In this document: positions 44,010-53,204 of the stretch, one piece after another
Numbering within the stretch: the stretch's first letter is position 1
How the letters are laid out: the number at the start of each line of letters is the position of its first letter
DNA from: Aromatoleum bremense
GTDB lineage: Bacteria; Pseudomonadota; Gammaproteobacteria; Burkholderiales; Rhodocyclaceae
Direction of reading: 5' to 3'
DNA length: 64,000 nucleotides
NCBI RefSeq assembly: GCF_017894365.1
Contig: NZ_CP059467.1
Coordinates: 3,844,001 to 3,908,000 of the forward strand
Position numbers and translations under genes: made by a program
Notes under the pieces: model-generated
What the model was told of the DNA's origin: nothing
The model's input: only the letters and a program-made list of their open reading frames with translations
The model's database searches: none

Positions 44010-44855
44010 ATGCTCAGTTACCGCCACGCCTTTCATGCCGGCAATCACGCCGACGTTCTCAAGCACTTCGTGCTGATCGAACTCCTGCGCTACTTCAACC
44101 GCAAGGAGAAACCCTGGTGGTACGTCGATACGCACGCGGGCGCCGGCTGCTATGCGCTCGACAGCGAGCAGGCGGGGAAGAACGCCGAATTCGCGGGCGG
44201 AATCGGCCGGCTGTGGCAGCGGGACGACCTGCCGGACGCAATGCGCCCGTATCTCGATGCGCTGGCCCAGTTCAACCCCCACGGCCGGCTGACCTTCTAT
44301 CCCGGTTCGCCGGCGCTGGCGATGACGCAGTTGCGCGAACAGGACCGCATGCGGCTGTTCGAATTGCATCCGGCCGATGTCGCGCTGCTTGGGCAGACGT
44401 TCGCGCGCGACGTCCAGCGCGTCCAGGTCCGTAAGGCGGATGGTTTCACGGCGCTGCGCGGCCTGCTGCCGCCGCCGTCGCGCCGCGTCGTCGTGTTGAT
44501 CGACCCGCCGTACGAGGTCAAGGAGGATTACCGCCGCGTCGTCGATACCCTTGCCGACGCGATCAAGCGGTTCCCCGCCGGAACCTACGCCGTCTGGTAT
44601 CCGCTGCTGGCGCGTACCGAGGCACGCCAGCTGCCCGAGCGCCTCGCGGCCCTCGGCGCTGAAAACTGGCTCGACGTGCGCCTCGCGGTGAAAAAACCGC
44701 CGCGCGACGGCTTCGGCATGTTTGGCAGCGGGCTGTACGTCGTCAATCCCCCATGGGTGCTGCCGCAGACGCTGGAGGCAGTGATGCCGTGGCTCGCGGG
44801 CGTGCTGGGGGAGGACGGCGAGGGGAGATTCGATCTGGAGCACCACATCGAATGA
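44010..44855 (+). CDS. rlmJ: 23S rRNA (adenine(2030)-N6)-methyltransferase
   Basis: 281 residues from the ATG at 44010. The conserved start SYRHAFHAGNHADVLKHFVL, the SAM-site DTHAGAGCYAL and the catalytic IDPPYE (an N6-adenine DPPY motif) are all present, with GSGLYVVNPPW near the end. It methylates A2030 of 23S rRNA. It overlaps the next gene by an ATGA. Confidence 0.95.
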   Translation: MLSYRHAFHAGNHADVLKHFVLIELLRYFNRKEKPWWYVDTHAGAGCYALDSEQAGKNAEFAGGIGRLWQRDDLPDAMRPYLDALAQFNPHGRLTFYPGSPALAMTQLREQDRMRLFELHPADVALLGQTFARDVQRVQVRKADGFTALRGLLPPPSRRVVVLIDPPYEVKEDYRRVVDTLADAIKRFPAGTYAVWYPLLARTEARQLPERLAALGAENWLDVRLAVKKPPRDGFGMFGSGLYVVNPPWVLPQTLEAVMPWLAGVLGEDGEGRFDLEHHIE

Positions 44856-45208
44856 GCGAACGCGACCAGCTGCTTGTGCTGCGCGACGCGCTGCGGGCCT
44901 TTGCAGCCGAGCGCGACTGGGAGCGCTTCCATACGCCGAAAAACCTCGCGATGGCGCTGGCGGGGGAGGCCGGGGAGGTGATCGAGCATTTCCAGTGGCT
45001 TAGCGCCGATGAATCGGCGAATCTGTCCGAAGCGCGGCGTGCCGAAGTGGCGCTCGAACTGGCGGACGTGCTGCTGTATCTGGTCCGGCTCGCGGACGTC
45101 CTCGATATCGACCTCGGCGAGGCGGCACAGCGCAAGCTGGCGCTCAACGCGGGGCGTTATCCCGCCGACAAGGCGCGCGGACGTTCGGATAAATACGACA
45201 AACTGTGA
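44852..45208 (+). CDS. MazG-like nucleotide pyrophosphohydrolase
   Basis: 118 residues. All-alpha NTP pyrophosphatase of the RS21-C6/dCTPase type, with PKNLAMALAGEAGEVIEHFQW and EVALELADVLLYLVRLAD carrying the EExxE and ExxD metal ligands. It removes non-canonical or excess nucleotides. Translation is coupled to rlmJ through a 4 nt overlap. Confidence 0.92.
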   Translation: MSERDQLLVLRDALRAFAAERDWERFHTPKNLAMALAGEAGEVIEHFQWLSADESANLSEARRAEVALELADVLLYLVRLADVLDIDLGEAAQRKLALNAGRYPADKARGRSDKYDKL

Positions 45209-45297
45209 CCTTTGCGACGCAAATCCTGTGCGTCGTGATTGGGGCATGGAACCATTTCTGAAACAATACCGGTCCTTTTGATTACGGAATTCAGCAC

Positions 45298-46881
45298 GTG
45301 GAGCTTCAGCACATCAGCGAGATCGAGCGGGCGACCCGGAAAGGCCGGGCGGAACTCTTTCGTCTCGGAACAGGCCTGATTTTCATCGTCGGCGCAATGC
45401 TGTACGCCGCGATGATCGGACAGGGCGAGGGCAGCGTCATGTTGGTCGCGGCAGCGGCGGTCGGCTGCTACATGGCGATGAACATCGGCGCCAACGACGT
45501 GGCGAACAACGTCGGGCCGGCAGTCGGATCGAAGGCGCTGACGCTGGGCGGCGCGCTCGTGATTGCGGCGATCTTCGAGGCGGCCGGCGCGCTGATTGCC
45601 GGTGGCGAGGTGGTCAATACGATACGCAGCGGAATCATCGACCCGGCCAGGATTCCGGATCCGGACACTTTTGTCTGGGTCATGATGTCGGCGCTGCTCG
45701 CCGGCGCGTTGTGGCTCAACATTGCGACCGCGGTCGGCGCGCCGGTGTCGACGACCCACTCGATCGTCGGCGCCGTGCTCGGCGCCGGCATCGCGGCGAG
45801 CGGGATGGGGATCGCCAACTGGGAGGAGGTGGGCCGGATCGTCGCCAGCTGGGTGATCTCGCCGCTGATGGGCGGCATCGTCGCGGCGGCGTTTCTCTAC
45901 CTGATCAAGCGCAGCATCACGTACCAGCACGACATGGTTGCGGCCGCCACCCGCATGGTGCCGTACCTGGTCGCCTTGATGGCCTGGGCGTTCGGAACCT
46001 ATTTGCTGCTGAAAGGATTGAAGCAGGTCTGGAAGGTCGATTTCCTGACCGCCGTGCTGACCGGCTTCGGCTTTGCCGTTGCAGTGCTGTTCCTGGTCCG
46101 GCCGATCGTCGCCCGCCGCGCGCAGTCGATCGCGAACTCGAAGCAGAGTGTGAACCGGCTCTTCACTGCGCCGCTGATCTTTGCCGCTGCGCTGTTGAGC
46201 TTCGCCCATGGCTCGAACGACGTCGCGAACGCGGTCGGTCCGCTCGCGGCGATCGTCGATGTCCTCGCCTCCGGCGCAACCGAGATTTCGCGCGCGGCGC
46301 CGATTCCACTCTGGGTGATGTTGATGGGGGCGCTGGGGATCTCGATCGGCCTCGCGCTGTTCGGTCCGAAAGTAATCAAGACCGTGGGCTCGGAAATCAC
46401 CGAGCTCGACCAGATGCGCGCGTACTGCATCGCGATGTCGGCGACGATCACGGTGATCATCGCGAGCCAGCTCGGGCTGCCGGTGAGCTCGACACACATC
46501 GCCGTCGGCGGCGTGTTCGGCGTGGGATTCCTGCGCGAGTACCTGAAGAGCAACTACGCGCGCATGGTTGCCGACATCAAGGCGCATCACCCGGAAGGCG
46601 ACCAGGCCGCCATCGATGCGTTCCTTGCCAAATTCGAAGCCGCGCCGATCGACGAGAAGGGCCAGATGTTGCGCGAACTGAAGGCCAAGGCCAAGCAGCA
46701 GCTCGATCCGGCTCACTTCTCGAAGATGGAGCGCAAGGGCCTGCGCAAGGTGTATCGCAAGGAGCTTGTCAAGCGCTCGCAGCTGATGCGCATCGCCGCC
46801 GCCTGGGTGATCACCGTTCCCGCGTCGGCGGTGATGGCGGCGATCCTGTTCTTCATGATGCGGGGCATGATGCTCGACTGA
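45298..46881 (+). CDS. pit: PiT-family inorganic phosphate transporter
   Basis: 527 residues from a GTG with a poor ribosome site. Two inverted halves each carry the PiT signature: IGANDVANNVGPAVGSKA (near residue 62) and HGSNDVANAVGPLAA (near 304), with many membrane helices and a charged cytoplasmic C-terminal stretch (about 420-490) before a last helix. It imports phosphate, often as a metal-phosphate, with protons. The substrate is from family knowledge. Confidence 0.94.
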   Translation: MELQHISEIERATRKGRAELFRLGTGLIFIVGAMLYAAMIGQGEGSVMLVAAAAVGCYMAMNIGANDVANNVGPAVGSKALTLGGALVIAAIFEAAGALIAGGEVVNTIRSGIIDPARIPDPDTFVWVMMSALLAGALWLNIATAVGAPVSTTHSIVGAVLGAGIAASGMGIANWEEVGRIVASWVISPLMGGIVAAAFLYLIKRSITYQHDMVAAATRMVPYLVALMAWAFGTYLLLKGLKQVWKVDFLTAVLTGFGFAVAVLFLVRPIVARRAQSIANSKQSVNRLFTAPLIFAAALLSFAHGSNDVANAVGPLAAIVDVLASGATEISRAAPIPLWVMLMGALGISIGLALFGPKVIKTVGSEITELDQMRAYCIAMSATITVIIASQLGLPVSSTHIAVGGVFGVGFLREYLKSNYARMVADIKAHHPEGDQAAIDAFLAKFEAAPIDEKGQMLRELKAKAKQQLDPAHFSKMERKGLRKVYRKELVKRSQLMRIAAAWVITVPASAVMAAILFFMMRGMMLD

Positions 46882-46919
46882 GCGGCGGGTCGCGCTGCTG
46901 CCGTCGTCACTATCCCGCC

Positions 46920-47249
46920 ATGTCCTCCTTCGAACTCGCCGCCCTGATTCTGCTGTGCCTGCTCGGCTGGTTCTGGCTCGACAGCATCAAGGTACGCGAG
47001 CTGGGCGTACAGGCGGCGCGTAGCGCATGCCGGCGCGAAGGGGTGCAGTTCCTTGACGAGACGGTGTCGATCCGCTCGCTCCGGCTGGCCCGCGATGCGG
47101 ACGGCCGCCTGCGGCTGCGGCGCGTCTATGACTTCGAGTTTTCCGCTTCCGGCGACGACCGGCAACGCGGTTCGGTGATGCTGCTCGGCAGCGAAGTCAC
47201 GATGCTTGATGTCGGCCCCCGTCGCACGCCGGGTTTCACCGTGCACTGA
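46920..47249 (+). CDS. DUF3301-family membrane protein
   Basis: 109 residues. One N-terminal helix (LAALILLCLLGWFWLDSI) and a small soluble domain with GVQFLDETVSIRSLRLARD and RRVYDFEFSASGDDR, which match DUF3301. Function unknown. It follows the phosphate transporter by 38 nt and is convergent with folE. Confidence 0.85.
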   Translation: MSSFELAALILLCLLGWFWLDSIKVRELGVQAARSACRREGVQFLDETVSIRSLRLARDADGRLRLRRVYDFEFSASGDDRQRGSVMLLGSEVTMLDVGPRRTPGFTVH

Positions 47250-47274
47250 CCCGCCCGGGCATCGCCTCGCCGCT

Positions 47275-47925
47275 TCAGCGACCGGGGGCGCGGCCCGAGA
47301 TCGCGTGCAGGAATTCGCCGCGCAGGTGCTCGCGCGTCTCGAATTCGCCGGCGAACGCCTGCGTCACGACCCGTTCGTCGCCGCGGCGGTCCTCGCCGAG
47401 CAGCAGGCACAGCTGCTCGGCCTCGACGATGCAGGCTGCTCCCCGCGCATGGCCGTGCTGCAGTAGCGCATCGGCGATGTCCCGCGTCATCCATTCCTGA
47501 TAAGTGAAGCGATGCCCGATCGCGTCGACGAGGCGGGCAATACGCCCGAAACCGTGCAACCGACCGCCGGGCAGGTAGGCAACGTGCGCGACGCCGCGGA
47601 ACGGCACGAGGTGGTGCGGGCACACGCCATGCACGGCGATGCCGCGTATCACCACCATGTCGGTCCGATCGTCGGCGAAACCGTCGCCGAGCGCCTCGGC
47701 GGGGTCCATGTCGTAGCCGCCGAGCAGCCGGCGCTGCCAGAGTTCGCGTACGCGGGTGGAGGTTTTTCCGGTATGTATCGCGTCCGGGGCGACGCCGCAC
47801 GCGCGCAGCAGGTCATTGACGGCCCGTTCGAACGCGGCCGGATCGAAGCTCCCGCTACGGGGGATGCCGATCCCGGCGGCGGAGGGCGGCTGAGGATGCT
47901 GGTGCTGGTCGTGAATGTCCGACAT
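47275..47925 (-). CDS. folE: atypical GTP cyclohydrolase I (FolE family)
   Basis: 216 residues. FolE zinc ligands are kept: C102 and H105 in VCPHHLV, and C173. The GRIARLVD and YQEWMTRDIADAL helices match (EXXQEXXT of the active site). However, the catalytic histidine two residues before the last cysteine is Q171 (EQLCLLLGED), and the conserved RG after it is missing. The residues are therefore those of a divergent member. It may be a paralogue with a changed reaction, or an active variant. An unrelated folate gene context was not found. Confidence 0.82.
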   Translation of the reverse strand: MSDIHDQHQHPQPPSAAGIGIPRSGSFDPAAFERAVNDLLRACGVAPDAIHTGKTSTRVRELWQRRLLGGYDMDPAEALGDGFADDRTDMVVIRGIAVHGVCPHHLVPFRGVAHVAYLPGGRLHGFGRIARLVDAIGHRFTYQEWMTRDIADALLQHGHARGAACIVEAEQLCLLLGEDRRGDERVVTQAFAGEFETREHLRGEFLHAISGRAPGR

Positions 47926-48050
47926 GTGGGATGTACCCCGGCGGCTGGGCTAGACATGATACGCCCGTCGACGATCGCAGCGCCAAACCCGCTCGGGCGA
48001 CGAATACCGGATCGGAGAACATCTGCAGGTGCCGCGGAAAACCGGATCTG

Positions 48051-49043
48051 TCATGTCGACCAGAGCGGTCGCTCATCCATCAGCGGGATCTGCTCGCGCA
48101 GTTCCAGGATGCGGTCCTGCCAGTAGCGCTGCGTGTTGAACCACGGGAAAGCCGCGGGAAACGCGGGATCGTCCCAGCGGCGGGCGATCCAGGCTGAATA
48201 GTGGATCAGCCGCAGCGTGCGCAGCGCCTCGATCAGATGCAGTTCGCGCAGCGAAAAATCGTGAAAGTCTTCGTAGCCGGCGAGCACGTCGCCGAGCTGG
48301 CGGCTCATGTCCTCGCGTGTGCCCGACAGCAGCATCCACAGGTCCTGTACCGCCGGGCCCATGCGGCTGTCGTCGAAGTCGACGAACTGCGGGCCGGGTG
48401 TCGATGGCGACTCGCTCCACAGCACGTTGCCGCCATGGCAGTCGCCGTGCAGCCGGATCGGGGTGAACGCCCCTGCGCGGTCGAAGCAGCGTCGCACGCC
48501 GTCGAGCGCCTGCTCGACGGTGCTGCGCCACGCCGGCAGCAGATCGTCCGGAATGAAGCCGTTGGCGAGCAGCCAGTCGCGCGGTTCTTCGCCGAAACTT
48601 GCGATGTCGAGCGTCGGCCGCGCGTGGTACGGCGCCAATGCGCCCACGGCGTGGATGCGGCCGAGAAAGCGGCCCATCCATTCGAGGGTTGCTGCATCGG
48701 ACAGCTCCGGTGCGCGCCCCCCCACCCGCGGAAACACGGCGAAGCGCAGGTCCGCGTGATGATGCAGCGTGGCATTGCGCAGCACGAGGGGGGCGACGAC
48801 GGGGATCTCGCGCTCGGCCAGTTCGGCGACGAAACGGTGTTCCTCGCCGATCGCCTCGTCCGGCCAGCGCCGCGGCCGGTAGAACTTGACGACCACCATC
48901 GGGCCGTCTTCGATGCCGGCCTGATAGACACGATTCTCGTAGCTGTTGAGCGTGAGCAGACGCCCGTCGGGGATCAGCCCGACGCTGTCGAGCGCGTCGA
49001 GGATCCGGTCCGGAGTGAGATTTTCGAACGGCGGTGTGGCCAT
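48051..49043 (-). CDS. srkA: stress-response kinase SrkA (YihE family)
   Basis: 330 residues from the ATG at 49043. An aminoglycoside-kinase-like fold with the ATP lysine in MVVVKFYRPRRW, catalytic loop RLHGDCHGGNVLW and the metal site FVDFDDSRMGPAVQDLW. LNSYENRVYQ at the N-terminus is typical of YihE. E. coli SrkA is a Ser/Thr kinase protecting against MazEF and oxidative death; here the role is inherited from the family. Confidence 0.93.
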   Translation of the reverse strand: MATPPFENLTPDRILDALDSVGLIPDGRLLTLNSYENRVYQAGIEDGPMVVVKFYRPRRWPDEAIGEEHRFVAELAEREIPVVAPLVLRNATLHHHADLRFAVFPRVGGRAPELSDAATLEWMGRFLGRIHAVGALAPYHARPTLDIASFGEEPRDWLLANGFIPDDLLPAWRSTVEQALDGVRRCFDRAGAFTPIRLHGDCHGGNVLWSESPSTPGPQFVDFDDSRMGPAVQDLWMLLSGTREDMSRQLGDVLAGYEDFHDFSLRELHLIEALRTLRLIHYSAWIARRWDDPAFPAAFPWFNTQRYWQDRILELREQIPLMDERPLWST

Positions 49044-49214
49044 GGGGTCGGCAAGCCTTCGGGCGAGGGGCGGCCGTCCATTTTCGCAGGAAACGGGCAG
49101 GGCACAAGGGCGAAGGCGTTTCCCGGTGTCCGCCCGCGCCGCATCCTTGCCCCGTGGCATTTGCCGGACGCAGTCGCGGGCCTCACAATGGCGCCCTTTT
49201 CCCGGACCTCGCGC

Positions 49215-50003
49215 ATGCATCCCGACCCATCCGCTTCTCCCTCGCCCATTCCGCCCGACGCGCTCGCGGCGCTCGCCCGGCCGGAAGTGCAAAAACTGGC
49301 CGCGCGGATGGCGCAGGACGGATTCTCGCAGGCTTTCCGGCTGACGCTCGACGAAGATGACGAGGGGCGCGTGCGGGGCGTCGAAGCGCTCGCGTCGGCG
49401 TTGCGCAACTGGGGCGCCGCGGGTGAGAGCACGGACGCCTGCGGCCTGCGCCTCGCGCTGGTCGTCGCGGGTCTCGACCAGTGGGGTGTGGCATACAGCC
49501 AGGCTTTCGGGCTGGCGGCGATCCCCGGCCTGTCCGAACTCCTCGGGGCGCTGCGCACCGGCCTCGATCCGCAGCAGGAGGCGCGTTTTCACCAGCAGTT
49601 CGCCGCGATCGACGCGACTGAAGGCAACGCGATCGACTTCAAGATCGAATTGCGCCGCGGCATCCATCTCGCGCTGTGGCACGCGATGATCGCCGGCGAC
49701 GAGCGCGAACAGGCGAAAGCGATCCTCGCCCACCTCGCAGGCATGATGTTCGCGTTGATCCGGGCGATGCCGGAGCTCGGCTGGCGGCTCGTCGCGGATG
49801 CGCTCGCGCATATCCAGATCCGCTGTCTCGCCGAGGGCCTCGCCGCGGACGGGCTGGCGCGGGAAATGAACGAGGCGCTGTTCGCGGCGCTTTCCGCCGG
49901 ACTGCCGGCGCCGCAGCGCGACCGCATCATGGCCCACTCGGCGCAGGCCGTGCTCGCCTGGCAACAGGCGCGGCGTACCCCGCCCGCCGGCCCCGTGCAC
50001 TGA
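49215..50003 (+). CDS. conserved-looking hypothetical protein
   Basis: 262 residues, mostly helical, with no signal peptide or clear membrane span. I recognise no family. The N-terminus (residues 1-17) is Pro/Ser-rich, and the body is Ala/Leu-rich (LACGLRLALVVAGL-like helices; IELRRGIHLALWHAMIAGDE). It reads in the same direction as YaeQ, 14 nt upstream, so the two may form an operon. Codon pattern matches the neighbours, which supports a real gene. Confidence 0.65.
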   Translation: MHPDPSASPSPIPPDALAALARPEVQKLAARMAQDGFSQAFRLTLDEDDEGRVRGVEALASALRNWGAAGESTDACGLRLALVVAGLDQWGVAYSQAFGLAAIPGLSELLGALRTGLDPQQEARFHQQFAAIDATEGNAIDFKIELRRGIHLALWHAMIAGDEREQAKAILAHLAGMMFALIRAMPELGWRLVADALAHIQIRCLAEGLAADGLAREMNEALFAALSAGLPAPQRDRIMAHSAQAVLAWQQARRTPPAGPVH

Positions 50004-50017
50004 CCGGGGTCCAGACG

Positions 50018-50557
50018 ATGGCGCTGAAGGCAACGATTTTCAAAGTCGAATTGACGATTGCGGACATGGACCGCAATTACTACGCCGATCACAGTTTCAC
50101 GATCGCCCGCCACCCGTCGGAAACCGACGAGCGAATGATGGTGCGCATCCTCGCATTCGCGCTGTATGCCGATCCGGCGCTCGCGTTCGGCAAGGGCTTG
50201 TGCGTCGATGACGAGCCGGACCTGTGGCAGCGGGATCTGACCGGCGCGATCGAGCGCTGGATCGACGTCGGCCAGCCCGACGAAAAATGGATCCGGAAAG
50301 CCTGCGGACGGGCGCGCGAAACGGTCGTCGTCAGCTACGGCCGGGCGGCGGACATCTGGTGGAACGGCGTGCGCGACAAGCTCGCGCGGCAGTCGAACCT
50401 GGCGGTATGGAACCTCCCCCCCGACGTCGCGCCCGCGCTTGCCGCGCTGACCGCCCGCAGCATGCGGCTGCAATGCACGCTGCAGGACGGCCAGGTGTGG
50501 ATCACCGACGGCCGGCAGACGGTGCTCGTCGAGCCGGAGCGCAGGATGGGCGCGTGA
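50018..50557 (+). CDS. yaeQ: YaeQ-family protein
   Basis: 179 residues. It starts ALKATIFKVELTIADMDRNYY and continues with HPSETDERMMVRILAFAL and QVWITDG, all YaeQ hallmarks. The fold resembles a PD-(D/E)XK nuclease, but the cellular role is unsettled; E. coli YaeQ was linked to suppression of RfaH loss. It follows a hypothetical gene closely. Confidence 0.93.
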   Translation: MALKATIFKVELTIADMDRNYYADHSFTIARHPSETDERMMVRILAFALYADPALAFGKGLCVDDEPDLWQRDLTGAIERWIDVGQPDEKWIRKACGRARETVVVSYGRAADIWWNGVRDKLARQSNLAVWNLPPDVAPALAALTARSMRLQCTLQDGQVWITDGRQTVLVEPERRMGA

Positions 50558-50691
50558 AGATGGCTGCTGTGCACGGATCGCGACGGCCCCTGTACGGCTG
50601 AACCGAAAGGTTTACGCCTGCCCGGATTCACCGGATCTCCACCTTCGGCCTTCCTTCGTGGTATTTTGGATGCATGCGAAGGAGAACCGTC

Positions 50692-51708
50692 ATGAGGCGA
50701 TGCTTCCTGCTGTTCCCGCTCATCGGATATGTCGCGGTGGTGTCTGCCGCCGGCCCCGGCGATCTTGCCCTGTCTCCCGATGCCGCCGCGCCGCCCTTGG
50801 CTGTCGATACGCAGGACGCCAGCACCCTCGCGGCCAGAACGCCTGCCGAGGAGGAGAGCATGATGGAGCAGGGTCGGCAGGGTGTGCGCGCGATTACGGA
50901 GGGCGTCGCGCGCACCGTCGATGGCTGGTTCGGCGACGTCCCGTTCGAGGAGGGCGGCAAGGTGTCCGGCAGCGTCCGCTTCGATTTTCTGGCGCGACAG
51001 GACGAAGGACTGCGCAACAACTTCCGTTTTCGTGTCCGCATGGACCTGCCGAACGTCAAGCGGCTCGGCTATCTCTTCATCGGCCAGGACAACGAGCAGG
51101 AGGAGGTCACCGACCAGCCGGAAGCGTTCACGCGCCAGCACCAGTTGCTGGCCGAAAGCCGCCGCGACGACCAGTCGTTCTTTGCGGGTGTGGGCTATGC
51201 GCTGCGCGAGTTCCTCGAGTTCCGTGTGGGTTTTCGCGGCGGCGTCGATGACGTGTATGCGCAGGCGCGCTACAAGAAGTTGTGGCGTTTTTCCGATCGG
51301 GACGTGTTCGGCTTGCGCGAGACGATCTTCTGGCGATCGGACGACGGCTTCGGTTCGACGCTCGCGCTCAATTATGACCATGCCTATTCACCCTCGTGGT
51401 CTTTCCGCTGGCAGGCCGTCGGCACGATCTCGGAGGAGACGTCCGGGCTGAGGTGGGGGAACAGCTTCGGGATGTTCAAGGCCTACCCGAATCTGCGCGA
51501 ATCCGGGCTCGAGGCGCTCGTCAGCGGCGAAACGGATCGGCGCGTGGGTGTCGGCGAATACGGCATCCGCGCGACCTGGCGGCAGCCGGTCTACCGCGAA
51601 TGGACGTTCATCGAACTGAGCGCCGGCCACTTCTGGCCGCAGGACGACGACGATCCCGAGCGCAGGCGCAGCTGGGCAGCGGGAGTTATGGTCGAAGCGT
51701 TGTTCTGA
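50692..51708 (+). CDS. exported beta-rich outer-membrane-type protein
   Basis: 338 residues from the ATG at 50692, with AAGGAG seven nucleotides before. A signal peptide (RCFLLFPLIGYVAVVSAAG) is followed by an Ala/Glu-rich linker, and the last 240 residues alternate hydrophobic and polar positions (NNFRFRVRMDL; LEFRVGFRGGVDDVYAQARYKKLW), ending in VMVEALF with a terminal phenylalanine. This suggests an outer-membrane barrel. I do not assign a family. Its stop codon begins copy B of a dispersed repeat. Confidence 0.7.
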   Translation: MRRCFLLFPLIGYVAVVSAAGPGDLALSPDAAAPPLAVDTQDASTLAARTPAEEESMMEQGRQGVRAITEGVARTVDGWFGDVPFEEGGKVSGSVRFDFLARQDEGLRNNFRFRVRMDLPNVKRLGYLFIGQDNEQEEVTDQPEAFTRQHQLLAESRRDDQSFFAGVGYALREFLEFRVGFRGGVDDVYAQARYKKLWRFSDRDVFGLRETIFWRSDDGFGSTLALNYDHAYSPSWSFRWQAVGTISEETSGLRWGNSFGMFKAYPNLRESGLEALVSGETDRRVGVGEYGIRATWRQPVYREWTFIELSAGHFWPQDDDDPERRRSWAAGVMVEALF

Positions 51709-51783
51709 GCGCCCCCGGAAACGGCAAAGCCGTTTCCGCCCCCGAGGGGGACAAGAAAACTTGGGGCGGCCCGGCGTTTTCTC
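51706..51783 (+). repeat. 78-bp hairpin repeat, copy B
   Basis: It begins on the TGA stop of the preceding gene (TGAGCGCCCCC) and ends CCCGGCGTTTTCT. The same nested stems as copy A (41957-42034) are present: GGAAACGGC / GCCGTTTCC, CCCCC / GGGGG and CAAG / CTTG. Copy A lies on the opposite strand relative to the window but in the same orientation relative to its gene. Confidence 0.88.
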
Positions 51784-51879
51784 AAAAGGCCGCATTTTCG
51801 CGACGCTTCCCAGGCCGGATCGGGCCGCAGCGGCGCCGTGGAACGGGGCGGCGACGGGCGGCCTGCGAGGGGGCAGTAC

Positions 51880-53175
51880 GTGAGTGTCACGAACCAGATC
51901 CTTGTCATTGCGCTGCTGATCGGAATCAGCGCGTTCTTTTCGATCGCGGAGATTTCGCTCGCGGCCTCGCGCAAGATCAAGTTGCGCCTTATGGTGCAAC
52001 AGGGCAATTCGGTCGCCGAGCGCGTGCTCGCGCTGCAGGAGAACCCGGGCCATTTTTTCACGGTGGTGCAGATCGGGCAGAACGCGGTGGCGATCCTCGG
52101 CGGCATCGTCGGCGAATCGACGCTGTCGCCGGCGGTCGCGCAACTGATCGGCGTGGTCTACGATGGGCCGATGCTCGAATCGATGAGCTTCGTGCTGTCG
52201 TTCGTCATCGTCACCTCGCTCTTCGTGCTGTTCTCCGACCTCGTGCCGAAGCGCCTCGGCATGACTTCGCCGGAGCGCGTCGCGATCGCGGTCGTCGCGC
52301 CGATGCGTTTCTGCGTGCTCGCGTTCGCACCGCTGGTGTGGCTCTTCGACGGCCTCGCGAATGCGCTGTTTCGTTTGTTCAAGCTGCCGAACGTGCGCAC
52401 CGAGAACATCACCTCCGCCGAGATCGTCGCGATGGTCGACGTCGGTGCGCAGACCGGGGCGCTGCTCAAGCAGGAGCGCCAGCTGATCGTGAACGTCTTC
52501 GAGCTCGATTCGCGCACCGTGCCGTCGGCGATGACGAACCGTGAAAGCATCGTCTATTTCACGCTCAACGAGACCGAGGACAGCATCCGCGGCAAGCTCG
52601 TCGCGCAGACGCATGCGAAGTTCCCGGTGTGCGAGAGCACGATCGACACGGTGGTCGGCTACGTCGACTCGAAGGATATTTTCGCCCGCATCCTGTCCGG
52701 CCAGAAGCTGTCGCTGCGCGCCGACCCGGTCGTGCGCAATGCGCTGGTGATCCCCGATACGCTGACGCTGTTCGAGGCGCTGGAGCGTTTTCGCGCCGCG
52801 CGCGAGGACTTCGCCATGATCGTCAACGAATATGCGCTGATCGTCGGCCTGCTGACGCTGCAGGACATCATGAACACGGTCATGGGCGAACTCGGCAGTG
52901 CGTTCCAGGAGGAGCTGATCGTCAAGCGCGACGAGGGCTCGTGGCTGATCGATGGCATCACGCCGATCGAGGACGTGATGCAGGCGCTCGACATCAATGA
53001 ATTCGTCGGCCACGAGAATTACGAGACGATCGCCGGTTTCATGATGTACATGCTGCGCAAGGTGCCGAAGCGGACCGATTCGGTGAGCTATCGCGACTAC
53101 AAGTTCGAGGTCGTCGACATCGACAATTACCGCATCGACCAGTTGCTGGTCACGCGCGCGCCCACGAGGGAATGA
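51880..53175 (+). CDS. CNNM/CorC-type transporter with CBS domains
   Basis: 431 residues from a GTG at 51880, with GAGGGGG six nucleotides before. The DUF21 membrane domain (helices from ILVIALLIGISAFFSIAEI to about residue 190) leads to a CBS pair (about 205-325) and a CorC/HlyC domain at the C-terminus (SWLIDGITPIEDVMQALD). Proteins of this class are linked to Mg2+/Co2+ export or haemolysin-like functions. E. coli YfjD/YtfL relatives are likely. The ion is not known from sequence. Confidence 0.9.
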   Translation: MSVTNQILVIALLIGISAFFSIAEISLAASRKIKLRLMVQQGNSVAERVLALQENPGHFFTVVQIGQNAVAILGGIVGESTLSPAVAQLIGVVYDGPMLESMSFVLSFVIVTSLFVLFSDLVPKRLGMTSPERVAIAVVAPMRFCVLAFAPLVWLFDGLANALFRLFKLPNVRTENITSAEIVAMVDVGAQTGALLKQERQLIVNVFELDSRTVPSAMTNRESIVYFTLNETEDSIRGKLVAQTHAKFPVCESTIDTVVGYVDSKDIFARILSGQKLSLRADPVVRNALVIPDTLTLFEALERFRAAREDFAMIVNEYALIVGLLTLQDIMNTVMGELGSAFQEELIVKRDEGSWLIDGITPIEDVMQALDINEFVGHENYETIAGFMMYMLRKVPKRTDSVSYRDYKFEVVDIDNYRIDQLLVTRAPTRE

Positions 53176-53204
53176 CTGCTGCCCGGACGCGCATCCGCGA
53201 CCCG

